Assembly (NCBI GenBank): GCA_009668015.1
Contig: WJYB01000009.1
Coordinates: forward strand, 62,001 to 126,000
Source: Enterobacteriaceae bacterium RIT714
Lineage (GTDB): Bacteria; Pseudomonadota; Gammaproteobacteria; Enterobacterales; Enterobacteriaceae
Direction: 5' to 3'
Length of the DNA stretch: 64,000 nt
Position numbers and translations under genes: made by a program. Every line of letters begins with the position of its first letter. The first letter of the stretch is position 1. This document shows positions 26,761-35,605 of this stretch, one piece after another. The notes below the pieces were generated by a model. The model was not told the origin of the DNA, ran no database searches, and saw nothing but the letters and a program-made list of their open reading frames with translations.

Positions 26761-28943
26761 TCGCCCTCCCGAACCAGCCACAGCGTTGAGAGCGGCGGTA
26801 GCGTAATACTGAGCGAGTGCTGGCGACCGTGGCTTTCCTGCTCGTCGCTATGCACAATCCCACCATTACCCGCGTTGCTGCCGTGGTAATGGCTGGAATC
26901 GGTATTCAGGATTTCCCGCCATCGGCCTGGCTGATTAATGCCAAAGCGATAATGCGGACGCGGCACTGGCGTAAAGTTGCAGGCGACAATAATTTCGTTA
27001 CCGGCTTTATCACGACGCACAAAAATCAGCACCGAACGCTCGTGATCGTCGACCACCAGCCATTCAAAGCCATACGGGTCGAAATCCAGCTCGTGCAGCG
27101 CTTTGTGATGGCGATAAGTCAGGTTGAGATCGCGCACCAGGCGCTGAACGCCATGATGCCAGTTGTCACCGCCCTCCAGCAGATGCCAGTCGAGGCTGGC
27201 ATCATGATTCCATTCACGACCCTGAGCGAACTCATTCCCCATGAACAGCAGTTTTTTGCCCGGGAAGGCGAACAGCCAGCCGTAATAAGCACGCAAGTTG
27301 GCGAACTTCTGCCACGCGTCGCCCGGCATGCGGTCAAGAATGGATTTTTTGCCGTGGACCACTTCGTCGTGCGAGAGAGGCAAGACAAAGTTTTCGGTGT
27401 TGTTGTAGAGCATCCCGAAGGTCAGCTTATCGTGGTGATACTGGCGGTGGATGGGGTCGAGCTTGAAGTAATCGAGCGTGTCGTGCATCCAGCCGAGGTT
27501 CCACTTGTACCAGAAGCCCAGGCCCCCCATTGACGGCGGGCGCGAAACGCCGGGGAAATCGGTCGACTCTTCCGCCATCGTCACCGCACCTTCGACCTGT
27601 TCACCCAGAATGCGGTTGGTGCTGCGCAGGAACTCAATGGCTTCGAGGTTTTCGCGACCACCGTATTCGTTCGGGATCCACTCGCCCGCTTTGCGGCTGT
27701 AGTCGCGATAGATCATCGACGCCACGGCGTCGACACGCAGGGCGTCGATGCCGAAGCGTTCAATCCAGTACAGGGCGTTGCCCACCAGATAGTTTGCCAC
27801 TTCGCGGCGGCCATAGTTATAGATCAGGGTATTCCAGTCCTGATGGAAGCCTTCGCGCGGATCGCTGTGCTCGTACAGGTTGGTGCCGTCAAACTGAGAC
27901 AGACCAAAATCATCCGACGGGAAGTGGCCCGGCACCCAGTCGAGGATCACGCTCAACCCGGCGGCATGGGCGGCATTGATGAAATAGCGGAAGTCATCGC
28001 GCGTGCCGAAGCGGCGCGTCGGCGCGTAAAGCCCGGTCGGCTGATAGCCCCAGCTGCCGTCGAACGGATGCTCATTAATCGGCAGCAGTTCCAGATGGGT
28101 GAAGCCCATCCATTTGGCATACGGCACCAGCTGATCCGCCAGTTCGCGATAGCTGAGCCAGAAATTGTTGTCCGTGTGGCGACGCCACGATCCCAGATGA
28201 ACTTCATAAATTGAGATCGGCGCATCAAAGTCGTTAGCCCGCTTGCGCGCTTCTGTCTGGGTGACTTTCTCCGGCAGACCGCAAATCAACGAGGCGGTAT
28301 CCGGGCGCATTTGCGCTTCAAACGCATACGGGTCGGCTTTAACACGTAGCTTGCCATGGGCATCGATCATTTCAAATTTGTAGAGCTGGCCGTTATGCGC
28401 GCCGGGGATAAACAGCTCCCAGATACCGGATTCACGGCGCAGGCGCATCGGGTGGCGACGCCCGTCCCAGTAGTTGAACTGCCCAACCACCGACACCCGC
28501 TGCGCATTCGGCGCCCAGACCGAAAAACGCGTACCGGTGATGCCATCCATCGTGTCGGCATGCGCACCCAGCGTTTCGTACGGACGAAGATGCGTGCCTT
28601 CGGAGAGCAGCCACGCGTCCATCTCTTGCAGGAGCGGGCCAAAACTATAGGGATCGTCAATCAGGTTTTCATGACCATGCCAGAGCACAGCGAGCTGATA
28701 GCGGAACAGGTTTTTACGGCGAGGGATCACGCCAGAAAAGAAACCGCGCGAATCGAGGCACTCCAGCTTGCCTACCTTGCGACCGGTTTTAAGTTCTATC
28801 ACCCACACCTCGGTGGCGTCAGGTAACAGCGCACGGACCTCCAGTCCGTCTTCTGTACGGTGCATCCCCAGCACAGAAAATGGGTCAGCAAAATGACCCG
28901 CAATTAGCGCATTAATCACGTCTCTATCAATACGATCGGACAT
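26757..28943 (-). CDS. glgB: 1,4-alpha-glucan branching enzyme
   Basis: 728 residues, as in E. coli; GH13 family with an N-terminal extension domain and CBM48. It cuts alpha-1,4 chains and reattaches the piece by an alpha-1,6 link. Catalytic positions show in ALRVDAV (Asp nucleophile), MAEESTDF (Glu acid) and LSHDEVVHG (Asp). It is first in the operon glgBXCAP, and GlgB start 28943 is preceded by a 240-base gap to asd that should hold its promoter, though I recognise no specific site. An ATG three codons upstream is possible. Confidence 0.97.
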   Translation of the reverse strand: MSDRIDRDVINALIAGHFADPFSVLGMHRTEDGLEVRALLPDATEVWVIELKTGRKVGKLECLDSRGFFSGVIPRRKNLFRYQLAVLWHGHENLIDDPYSFGPLLQEMDAWLLSEGTHLRPYETLGAHADTMDGITGTRFSVWAPNAQRVSVVGQFNYWDGRRHPMRLRRESGIWELFIPGAHNGQLYKFEMIDAHGKLRVKADPYAFEAQMRPDTASLICGLPEKVTQTEARKRANDFDAPISIYEVHLGSWRRHTDNNFWLSYRELADQLVPYAKWMGFTHLELLPINEHPFDGSWGYQPTGLYAPTRRFGTRDDFRYFINAAHAAGLSVILDWVPGHFPSDDFGLSQFDGTNLYEHSDPREGFHQDWNTLIYNYGRREVANYLVGNALYWIERFGIDALRVDAVASMIYRDYSRKAGEWIPNEYGGRENLEAIEFLRSTNRILGEQVEGAVTMAEESTDFPGVSRPPSMGGLGFWYKWNLGWMHDTLDYFKLDPIHRQYHHDKLTFGMLYNNTENFVLPLSHDEVVHGKKSILDRMPGDAWQKFANLRAYYGWLFAFPGKKLLFMGNEFAQGREWNHDASLDWHLLEGGDNWHHGVQRLVRDLNLTYRHHKALHELDFDPYGFEWLVVDDHERSVLIFVRRDKAGNEIIVACNFTPVPRPHYRFGINQPGRWREILNTDSSHYHGSNAGNGGIVHSDEQESHGRQHSLSITLPPLSTLWLVREGE

Positions 28944-29141
28944 GGTGTTCATCCTGTTTTTTTAGTGTCGCCCTGTTTAGCGCTCCGGTGCGACTTTTGA
29001 TGTGACCTGAACGGCGCAGCCTATCCTCCTTCTGCTCCGTCCTACCCTCAGGTAAGAAATGACTCTCCCTTAAAGCATAGCCAACGACGAAATGACTCCT
29101 GATAAAAATTGACCCCTTTGCGCTTACTCCCTGTAATACGC

Positions 29142-29170
29142 AAAAAAAAGGGGGTGAAAATCACCCCCGG
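29142..29170 (-). terminator. Terminator after asd
   Basis: On the minus strand, stem GGGGGTGA / TCACCCCC with a 3-base loop, followed by eight T. It lies 15 bases after the asd stop, so it is a textbook intrinsic terminator that separates asd from glgB. Confidence 0.92.
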
Positions 29171-29184
29171 TATTGAACTCGTTA

Positions 29185-30291
29185 TTACGCCAACTGCCGC
29201 AACATGCGGCGCAGCGGCTCGGCTGCGCCCCACAGGAGCTGGTCGCCGACGGTGAAGGCCGAGAGATACTCCGGCCCCATGTTCAGCTTACGCAGACGAC
29301 CAACCGGCGTGGTCAGCGTGCCGGTCACGGCGGCTGGGGTCAGCTCGCGCATCGTGATATCGCGATCGTTTGGCACGACTTTCGCCCACGGGTTGTGCGC
29401 AGCCAGCAGCTCTTCGACGGTCGGAATAGACACCTCTTTTTTCAGTTTAATGGTGAAGGCCTGGCTGTGGCAGCGCAGTGCGCCAACGCGCACGCACAGA
29501 CCGTCAACCGGGATCACGGAAGAGGTGTTGAGGATTTTGTTGGTCTCAGCCTGGCCTTTCCACTCTTCGCGGCTCTGGCCGTTATCGAGCTGTTTGTCGA
29601 TCCACGGGATCAGACTGCCGGCCAGCGGCACGCCGAAGTTATCGACCGGCAGATCGCCGCTGCGAGAAAGCGCTGTGACTTTACGTTCGATATCCAGAAT
29701 GGCCGATGCCGGGTTCGCCAGCTCGTCAGCGACGTGGCTGTGAAGCTGCCCCATCTGCGCCAGCAGTTCACGCATATGACGCGCGCCGCCGCCGGATGCC
29801 GCCTGATAGGTAGCCACGGAAACCCACTCGACCAGGTCCTGTGCGAACAGGCCGCCCAGCGACATCAGCATCAGGCTGACGGTACAGTTACCGCCAACAA
29901 AGGTTTTCACGCCGTTGTTCAGGCCGTCGGTGATCACGCTCTGGTTTACCGGGTCGAGAATAATGATCGCGTCGTCTTTCATACGCAGAGAAGAAGCGGC
30001 GTCAATCCAGTAACCCTGCCAGCCGCTTTCACGAAGCTTTGGATAGATTTCGTTGGTATAATCGCCGCCCTGGCAGGTCACGATAATATCGAGAGCCTTC
30101 AGCGCTTCCAGATTAAAGGCGTCCTGAAGCGTGCCCGTAGACGCGCCGCCAAACGCGGGCGCTGCTTGCCCGAACTGGGAAGTGGAGAAGAAGACCGGGC
30201 GGATGGCGTCAAAATCGCGCTCTTCAACCATGCGTTGCATGAGTACAGAGCCGACCATACCGCGCCAGCCGATAAAACCAACGTTTTTCAT
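29185..30291 (-). CDS. asd: Aspartate-semialdehyde dehydrogenase
   Basis: 368 residues (E. coli 367; one extra residue near TLQDAF). It reduces aspartyl phosphate with NADPH to aspartate semialdehyde, feeding lysine, diaminopimelate, threonine and methionine synthesis. The NADP motif [11 protein letters not shown] is at residues 8-18, and the active-site Cys is in GGNCTVS. The [11 protein letters not shown] segment is typical of the Gram-negative type. It is a single-gene unit with its own terminator, divergent from yhgN over 175 bases. Confidence 0.98.
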   Translation of the reverse strand: MKNVGFIGWRGMVGSVLMQRMVEERDFDAIRPVFFSTSQFGQAAPAFGGASTGTLQDAFNLEALKALDIIVTCQGGDYTNEIYPKLRESGWQGYWIDAASSLRMKDDAIIILDPVNQSVITDGLNNGVKTFVGGNCTVSLMLMSLGGLFAQDLVEWVSVATYQAASGGGARHMRELLAQMGQLHSHVADELANPASAILDIERKVTALSRSGDLPVDNFGVPLAGSLIPWIDKQLDNGQSREEWKGQAETNKILNTSSVIPVDGLCVRVGALRCHSQAFTIKLKKEVSIPTVEELLAAHNPWAKVVPNDRDITMRELTPAAVTGTLTTPVGRLRKLNMGPEYLSAFTVGDQLLWGAAEPLRRMLRQLA

Positions 30292-30466
30292 AGCGTGTGT
30301 TCCTGCAGAGGTGTGTGCTGTTTATGTCAACCCGTATCCAACGGGTGTAACCTTCACATTACAAAATGCTGCCAAAGTCGCAAGTGAAATTAATCAATGA
30401 TTGCGCTGCGATCAGTAATACCACTAATTACGACAGAAACCACAGAGTTTATCAGGGATAAATAAA

Positions 30467-31063
30467 ATGACTGAAATCCTTTCCGCAGCGGTGCTTTTGA
30501 TCCTGATAATGGACCCGCTTGGGAACCTGCCTATCTTTATGTCGGTGCTGAAACACACCGAGCCAAAGCGTCGTCGGGCGATCATGATCCGCGAGCTGCT
30601 TATCGCGCTGCTGCTGATGTTTATCTTCCTGTTTGCGGGCGAAAAGATTCTGGCATTCCTGAACCTGCGCGCTGAAACCGTCTCCATCTCCGGCGGCATT
30701 ATTTTGTTTCTGATTGCGATTAAGATGATTTTCCCCAGCGCTGACGGGGGCAGCAGCAGCGGTCTGCCTGCGGGTGAAGAGCCGTTTATCGTGCCGCTGG
30801 CGATCCCTTTGGTCGCCGGGCCAACCATTCTTGCCACATTGATGCTGCTGTCGCATCAGTACCCTAATCAGATGGGGCATCTGGTGATCGCTCTGCTGCT
30901 GGCCTGGGGCGGGACGTTTGTCATTTTGCTGCAATCGTCACTGTTCTTAAGACTGCTGGGCGAGAAAGGGGTTAACGCGCTGGAGCGTCTGATGGGATTG
31001 ATTCTGGTGATGATGGCGACGCAGATGTTCCTGGACGGGATTCGGGCGTGGATGAAAGGCTAG
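30467..31063 (+). CDS. yhgN: MarC-family inner-membrane protein YhgN
   Basis: 198 residues (E. coli 197) with about six hydrophobic segments. It belongs to the MarC/UPF0056 family; motif-like stretches are DPLGNLPIF near the start and VPLAIPLVAGPT in the middle. It is an integral inner-membrane protein. The transport or other function is not established. It is followed by a terminator hairpin and then by a hairpin array rather than directly by gntU as in K-12. Confidence 0.95.
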   Translation: MTEILSAAVLLILIMDPLGNLPIFMSVLKHTEPKRRRAIMIRELLIALLLMFIFLFAGEKILAFLNLRAETVSISGGIILFLIAIKMIFPSADGGSSSGLPAGEEPFIVPLAIPLVAGPTILATLMLLSHQYPNQMGHLVIALLLAWGGTFVILLQSSLFLRLLGEKGVNALERLMGLILVMMATQMFLDGIRAWMKG

Positions 31064-31066
31064 GTA

Positions 31067-31100
31067 AAAGCAAAAGGCAACCGCAGGGTTGCCTTTTTAG
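31067..31100. terminator. Terminator after yhgN
   Basis: Stem AAAAGGCAACC / GGTTGCCTTTTT with loop GCA begins a few bases after the yhgN stop. It is the inverted copy of the hairpin at 19541, with the same extra flank TAGTGTTTGCA on its right side. Confidence 0.88.
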
Positions 31101-31110
31101 TGTTTGCACT

Positions 31111-31379
31111 CTATCCCCGTGGGAGAGGGCCGGGGTGAGGGCATCAGCGTGGGCATTTCCCCCTCTCGGCCCTTTGGGGAGCGAGCCACGCTGAGGGGTT
31201 TCTGTCCCCTCGCCCCTTTGGGGAGCGAGCCAGGCTGAGGGGGTTTCTTTCCTCTCGCCCCTTTGGGGAGCAAGCCGGGCTGGGGGGGATCTATCCCATC
31301 GACCCTTTGGGGAGCGAGCCAGGCTGAGGGGTTTTATATCCCCTCGCCCCTTTGGGGAGAGGGCAAGGGTGAGGGGCAT
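31111..31379. repeat. Tandem hairpin array, period 44-45 bp
   Basis: Five units contain CCCTTTGGGG, with CTTTGG starting at 31172, 31216, 31261, 31305 and 31350, i.e. steps of 44-45 bases. Units 2-5 share the linker GAGC(G/A)AGCC(A/G)GGCTG. The array is opened by GGGAGAGGGCCGGGGTGAGGG (31122-31142) and closed by GAGAGGGCAAGGGTGAGGGG (31357-31376). No open frame in it is convincing. It is one of four arrays of this kind in the window. Confidence 0.85.
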
Positions 31380-31450
31380 ATACGGCTCAGAAGCCTGTTC
31401 CGTTCACCTTACGAACTCAGCTTCTCTGTCATTACAAAATCCGTGAACGT

Positions 31451-31848
31451 GTTAAGGGGGCTATCGCCGCCCCCTTAACAATCCCGGCTCCCGGCAAGAA
31501 AATCGCCGCTTCGCGGTTCCTTCGTCTTATTCCCTCCGGCTTCGGGTCGGGCGCGATCCTGCATCCATGCAGGTCACGCCCTCTCCGCGCATCCCTGCGC
31601 GTCGCCCCGGCCTTTGGTCAACGACTCAGCGATTTACAGCCGGACCAAAAGCCCCGCTGACGGTTGATTACACACCTGGCTACCCGCATTGCTGATATTA
31701 AATTCCCGTTTCTGCGAGCCGCCTTCCAGAGCCTCTCTTGCCACCCAATCAGCAAAGCAGTATCTTCTCGCCACGCCTGCAAAATCAGGCGTCAGGGTTG
31801 GTCCCCTGAATAACCTCATCATCACTTCTCACTTGAGGATTATTATTT
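31451..31848. other. Accessory non-coding leader with several hairpins
   Basis: This segment has no counterpart between yhgN and gntU in K-12. It holds a perfect 10-bp stem GTTAAGGGGG / CCCCCTTAAC (31451-31479), CCTGCATCCATGCAGG (31558-31573) and CGCGC-N6-GCGCG (31586-31601). A 78-codon frame at 31689-31925 runs into the next gene and is not supported. The layout, structured non-coding DNA before one small gene, recalls P4-type satellite or island leader regions, but this is a memory-based impression with low certainty. Confidence 0.45.
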
Positions 31849-32289
31849 ATGGGATACGCCTTTTCTCACGCTTTATTCACCACCTCATTCAATTATCACA
31901 CCGATTTCATCGAGCTGGCCGATAACTGCGAGCGGTTTGTTGAAGCGCTGGTAGAGTGCGGCGATACGGCGCAAAAGCTGGCGCTGTGCGGGCGCTTATC
32001 AGCCTGCCTCGCCCTGCTGCAACCGACGCTGCTGGAGCCGGTTCCGCAACATTTGCAAGCGAGCCTGACGGTGGATGACCTGCCGCTGGATCCGCCCGTC
32101 TTCGAGCCGGAAAGCGATCAACTCGGGCGTTACTGCCAGCTGTTAACGCAAATGCTGTTGGCTCATTCGTTATCAGAAAGTGATGAGAGAGTGGCGGGAG
32201 ATTTACTGCTGGATTTGGTGGGGTTTTACAGTGACAGGCTGAAAGCGCCGCGCTGGCTACGGACTGAAGAAGGTTTAGAGCCGCTGTAA
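31849..32289 (+). CDS. Unknown small acidic protein
   Basis: 146 residues that I do not recognise. It contains 23 Asp/Glu against 9 Lys/Arg (net about -14) and five cysteines (in DNCER, VECGD, ALCGR, SACLA and RYCQL). There is no signal peptide and no clear membrane segment; leucine-rich helical stretches dominate. GAGG at 31833-31837 precedes the ATG by about 11 bases. Base and codon use resemble the host. It sits alone in a segment absent from K-12, between a hairpin array and gntU. A regulator or nucleic-acid-mimic role is conceivable only because of its charge. Confidence 0.65.
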   Translation: MGYAFSHALFTTSFNYHTDFIELADNCERFVEALVECGDTAQKLALCGRLSACLALLQPTLLEPVPQHLQASLTVDDLPLDPPVFEPESDQLGRYCQLLTQMLLAHSLSESDERVAGDLLLDLVGFYSDRLKAPRWLRTEEGLEPL

Positions 32290-32293
32290 AAAA

Positions 32294-32370
32294 GCCGGGT
32301 AGTGCTTGCGCTTACCCGGCCTGTATGTCACGGATTTATTGGTCGGGTAAGGCGTAGCCGCCTTCCCGAC
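32294..32370. repeat. Two REP-like hairpins at the gntU 3' end
   Basis: GCCGGGTA / TACCCGGC (32294-32301 and 32313-32320) is preceded by six A, giving a T-run on the minus strand. A second hairpin, GTCGGG with AAGGCG / CGCCTT inside and CCCGAC, spans 32342-32370. Together they lie just past the gntU stop and may end gntKU and the unknown gene, which converge here. Confidence 0.7.
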
Positions 32371-32381
32371 TAACATCGCAC

Positions 32382-33722
32382 TTAACTCAGCAGCGAAAAC
32401 GCAATCATCCCGACAATCGCCCCTGTCGTGCCGAGGATGGTTTCCATCAGCGTCCAGGTTTTGAGGGTTTGTGCTTCGGTCGCGCCGGTAAATTTACCGA
32501 ACAGCCAGAAGCCGGCGTCATTGACGTGGGAGACCACGATAGAGCCGCCCGCGATACAGATAGACAGCGCCGCCATCTGCGCGCCAGTGTAGTTCAGCTG
32601 TTCAATCACCGGCATCACCAGGCCGACCGCAGTCAGACAGGCTACCGTGGCAGAACCCTGAATAATACGCACCGCGGCGGCCAGCACAAAGCAGGTCACG
32701 GCGATCGGTAAGCCCATTCCCGTCAGCGCTTCGCCCAGAGCCGGACCCACGCCGGAATCAACCAGCACCTGCTTGAACACGCCGCCCGCCCCGATCACCA
32801 GCAGAATAATCCCCGCCGGTTGCAGCGCCGCGCCGCAGATCTCCATCACGCGGTCTTTTGGCATCCCCTGACGCATCGCCAGGCCATAAATCGCCACCAG
32901 ACACGCCACCAGAATCGCGGTGAACGGATGGCCGATAAACTCAAACCATTCGTAGGCGCTGGAACCGACCGGCACAAAGCGCGCGGCGATGGTTTTCAGA
33001 CCCACCAGCACCAGCGGCAGCAGAATCAGCGACAGGCTGAAACCGAAGGACGGCATTTTGCCTTCGCCAAGGTGCGGCTCGGTGATGTCGTCAGGAATGT
33101 GCAGCTCAACGTAACGGCTGATAAAGTTGCCCCACAGCGGCCCGGCGATAATCATGCCCGGGATCGCGGCGCACAGGCCAATCAGGATCATCCAGCCAAA
33201 ATCGGCGTGCATCTGGGACGCCAGCAGCATCGGCGCAGGCCCCGGCAGCAGAAACGCTGCGGCCGCCGCCACGCCCGCAAACAGCGGAATGACCAGTTTA
33301 ACCAGGTTGGTGCCCGTGTGGCGTGCCATCGAAAACGCCACGCTAATCAGCAGCACCACGGCCACTTCGAAGAACAGCGGCAGCGCGCAAATCAGACCGG
33401 CCAGACCAATCGCATAATGTGCGCGGCTGTGACCGAATGACTTCAGCATTTTGACGGCAATCTGATCGACCGCGCCCGTCTCATGCAAAATCTTGCCAAA
33501 CATGGCACCCAACGCGACCACAATCGCCAGGAAACCCAGCGTGCCTCCCATCCCTTTTTCCATCGTCGCGGCGATTTTATCGAGCGGCATACCGGAAAAG
33601 AGACCTGCACCAATAGAAACCACCATCAACGCAACGAAGGCATGCATACGCGCCTTCATCACTAAAAACAGCAGCAGCAAAACGGAGCCGACTGCCGTTA
33701 ACACTAACGTTAAAGTACTCAA
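32382..33722 (-). CDS. gntU: Low-affinity gluconate transporter GntU
   Basis: 446 residues, as in E. coli; GntP family, about 12-14 membrane segments, with LPGPAPMLLASQM and SHVNDAGFWLFGKF as family motifs. It imports gluconate in the inner membrane. The start codon is TTG (33720-33722), the only start that gives the family N-terminus (M)STLTLVLTAVGS; GGCAGTAAG upstream is a weak RBS. It begins 3 bases after the gntK stop, so it is translated from the gntKU message under GntR and CRP control. Confidence 0.96.
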   Translation of the reverse strand: MSTLTLVLTAVGSVLLLLFLVMKARMHAFVALMVVSIGAGLFSGMPLDKIAATMEKGMGGTLGFLAIVVALGAMFGKILHETGAVDQIAVKMLKSFGHSRAHYAIGLAGLICALPLFFEVAVVLLISVAFSMARHTGTNLVKLVIPLFAGVAAAAAFLLPGPAPMLLASQMHADFGWMILIGLCAAIPGMIIAGPLWGNFISRYVELHIPDDITEPHLGEGKMPSFGFSLSLILLPLVLVGLKTIAARFVPVGSSAYEWFEFIGHPFTAILVACLVAIYGLAMRQGMPKDRVMEICGAALQPAGIILLVIGAGGVFKQVLVDSGVGPALGEALTGMGLPIAVTCFVLAAAVRIIQGSATVACLTAVGLVMPVIEQLNYTGAQMAALSICIAGGSIVVSHVNDAGFWLFGKFTGATEAQTLKTWTLMETILGTTGAIVGMIAFSLLS

Positions 33723-33725
33723 AAC

Positions 33726-34253
33726 TTACTGCCTTTTATTAATGACCTCAATGGTGCTGGCAACAACACCGTCCAGCGGCTGATCGATATCGACGATCAG
33801 AACATCGCTTTCATCCGCGCCCGGCTCTTGCAGCGTGTCGAATTGCGTAACCAGCATCTGAGTTTTAAAGAAGTGGCCTTTGCGCGCTTTCAGGCGGTTT
33901 TCAATCACCTCGAAATCCCCTTTCAGATAGATGAAGGAGAGGTTCGGGTTACCGTCACGCAGCAGGTCGCGATAGGACTTTTTCAGCGCGGAACAGACGA
34001 TCAGCGACACTTTATTGGTGCGCTGCATCGCGAAAGCGGCATCGTTGAGCGCCTGCAACCACGGTTTACGATCGTCGTCGTTCAGCGGTTCGCCTGCGGC
34101 CATTTTGGTGATGTTGCAGCGCGGATGGAGAAAATCGCCATCAAGAAATGCGGCATGAAGCTGGTGAGCCACTTCGCTGGCAACGGCTGATTTACCGCTA
34201 CCGGAAACGCCCATCAGGACGTAAACGTGGTGATCGTGATTCGTCGTGCTCAA
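33726..34253 (-). CDS. gntK: Gluconokinase (thermoresistant type)
   Basis: 175 residues, as in E. coli. It phosphorylates gluconate with ATP to 6-phosphogluconate for the Entner-Doudoroff and pentose phosphate routes. The P-loop GVSGSGKS is at residues 15-22. The start is taken as TTG at 34251-34253, which gives (M)STTNHDHH and is preceded by GAGGGA at good spacing; the frame also opens at another TTG six codons earlier, inside the operator region. It is first in gntKU. Two GntR operators and a CRP-like site lie upstream. Confidence 0.95.
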   Translation of the reverse strand: MSTTNHDHHVYVLMGVSGSGKSAVASEVAHQLHAAFLDGDFLHPRCNITKMAAGEPLNDDDRKPWLQALNDAAFAMQRTNKVSLIVCSALKKSYRDLLRDGNPNLSFIYLKGDFEVIENRLKARKGHFFKTQMLVTQFDTLQEPGADESDVLIVDIDQPLDGVVASTIEVINKRQ

Positions 34254-34271
34254 AGGGTGTCCCTCAGTCAA

Positions 34272-34300
34272 TTGTTACGGGTAACAGTTATCGGTAACAT
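34272..34300. promoter_or_regulatory. Two overlapping GntR operators of gntKU
   Basis: TTGTTACGGGTAACAG (34272-34287) and CAGTTATCGGTAACAT (34285-34300) both match GTTA-N4-TAAC and share three bases. They lie 19-47 bases upstream of the gntK start, where repressor would cover the promoter or transcript start. Confidence 0.82.
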
Positions 34301-34354
34301 TGTCCTGCCGGGGCATAAGAGAAGCAATATCCAAACGTGCGCGAAGTGAATAAG

Positions 34355-34370
34355 TGTGAGCTAGTTCAAA
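34355..34370. promoter_or_regulatory. CRP site between gntR and gntK
   Basis: TGTGAGCTAGTTCAAA keeps TGTGA-N6-TCA(C)A with one mismatch. It is about 55 bases upstream of the GntR operators, a normal distance for CRP activation of gntKU. Confidence 0.65.
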
Positions 34371-34379
34371 CTTGTCAGA

Positions 34380-35375
34380 CTAAATTGATCCACCTGGTGA
34401 CAAGGTGAAACCTAAATCTAACATTTTGGGCGTCACCACCTCGCCACGAATACGCGCCAGCAGGCGTTCTGCACCGATGCGACCCATGCGTTCACGCGGC
34501 GTCAGGACGCTCGCCAGGCGAGGTTCCATCACCTGACCGATGTCGTGGCCATGGAAACCGGCAATCGCCATATCGTCAGGGATTTTCAGCCCCAGACGCT
34601 GGCACTCAAAGGCAGCGCCCACCGCAAGATCGTCGTTGGTACAGAAGATGCCATCAAGCTGTGGATACTCGCGACGCGCCTGGCGCATCAGCTCAATGCC
34701 AGACGAATAGGACGACGATTGCTCCACCATCACGCTGTACGGCGTTAAGTTTGCGTCGAGCATCGCCTGCTCGTATCCCTTCTGTTTGATAATAGTACGT
34801 TCGTCGAGACGTGCGCCAAGATAGGCGACATGGCGGTGGCCGCGGGCGAGAATGGCGGCGGTCATCTGACGCGCGGCTTCAAAGTTATCAAAGCCAACGG
34901 CGATATCCAGGCAAGGCGACTGGCTGTCCATCAGCTCAACCACCGGGATACCGGCGACTTCAATCATCTTCAGCGTTCGGGGAGTGTGAGTACGTTCCGT
35001 TAAGATCAGACCGTCGATGTTCCAGGAAAGCATTGATTCAAGACGTTCTTCTTCCAGTTCCGGCTTGTACCCATAGTGCGCGAGCATGGTCTGATAACCG
35101 TAGGCGTCAGTAACGCTTTCGATTCCGCGCAGCACTTCGGCGAACACCTGATTGGTTAAGGAAGGAAGCAGAACACCGACCGCGCGGCTGGTGGCATTGG
35201 AGAGAATATCGGGCGCGCGGTTGGGGATATAACCCAGTTCATCAAGAGCCGCGGCAATTTTGCCACGCAGCGCCACGGAAACTTGTTCCGGATTACGCAA
35301 GAAACGGCTGACCGTCATTTTGGTCACACCGACGCGATCGGCGACATCCTGAAGTACGGGTCTTTTCTTTTTCAT
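34380..35375 (-). CDS. gntR: Gluconate utilisation repressor GntR
   Basis: 331 residues, as in E. coli; a LacI/GalR-family repressor, not the unrelated GntR superfamily of Bacillus. The N-terminal helix-turn-helix is LQDVADRVGVTKMTVSRFLRN (about 8-28), with a hinge near residues 50-60 and a periplasmic-binding-protein-like sensor domain after it. It represses gntT, gntKU and edd-eda, and is released by gluconate. It lies upstream of gntKU on the same strand, with 126 bases between the gntR stop and gntK start that carry a separate promoter. Confidence 0.97.
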   Translation of the reverse strand: MKKKRPVLQDVADRVGVTKMTVSRFLRNPEQVSVALRGKIAAALDELGYIPNRAPDILSNATSRAVGVLLPSLTNQVFAEVLRGIESVTDAYGYQTMLAHYGYKPELEEERLESMLSWNIDGLILTERTHTPRTLKMIEVAGIPVVELMDSQSPCLDIAVGFDNFEAARQMTAAILARGHRHVAYLGARLDERTIIKQKGYEQAMLDANLTPYSVMVEQSSSYSSGIELMRQARREYPQLDGIFCTNDDLAVGAAFECQRLGLKIPDDMAIAGFHGHDIGQVMEPRLASVLTPRERMGRIGAERLLARIRGEVVTPKMLDLGFTLSPGGSI

Positions 35376-35424
35376 CGTCCTGAGAGAAATAGTGAATGAA
35401 ACATTTTCTCAGTTTATCACGGAC

Positions 35425-35467
35425 AAAGCCCAACCTTCCCCTGCCAAATGGGGAAGGTTGGGCTTTT
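35425..35467. terminator. Strong hairpin between yhhW and gntR
   Basis: A 17-bp perfect stem AAAGCCCAACCTTCCCC with its complement around an 8-base loop, ending in TTTT on the plus strand and TTT on the minus strand. It lies between the yhhW 3' end and the gntR promoter side, so it probably ends yhhW transcription. Confidence 0.8.
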
Positions 35468-35488
35468 ATCATAATAAATACATAAAAT

Positions 35489-35605
35489 CATTCGCGTCGC
35501 ATCGCAGCGGCGAGGAGACGAATCCCCGGAAGCGGACATAAAGTACGCGACCGGGGTGAGTGAGGAAAGCCAACAAAGAGGCGGCCTGAAGGATGACGTG
35601 TATTC
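35489..35605. repeat. ERIC-like element
   Basis: The core AATCCCCGG then AGCGGACATAAAGTACGCGA and CCGGGGTGAG closely resembles the ERIC/IRU consensus (GAATCCCC...GAGCTTACATAAGTAAGTGACTGGGGTGAGCG). It is imperfectly palindromic and touches the yhhW stop. The borders are approximate. Confidence 0.65.

Noticed and set aside
29173..30387. 404-codon frame on the plus strand
   Set aside because: Antisense shadow of asd; it even spans the asd terminator side.
30424..30934. Two overlapping minus-strand frames of 137 and 160 codons
   Set aside because: Both are antisense to yhgN, and the products look like shadow translation.
31689..31925. 78-codon frame overlapping the start of the unknown gene
   Set aside because: No clear RBS, low-complexity composition and overlap with a better supported gene; a leader peptide remains possible but unsupported.
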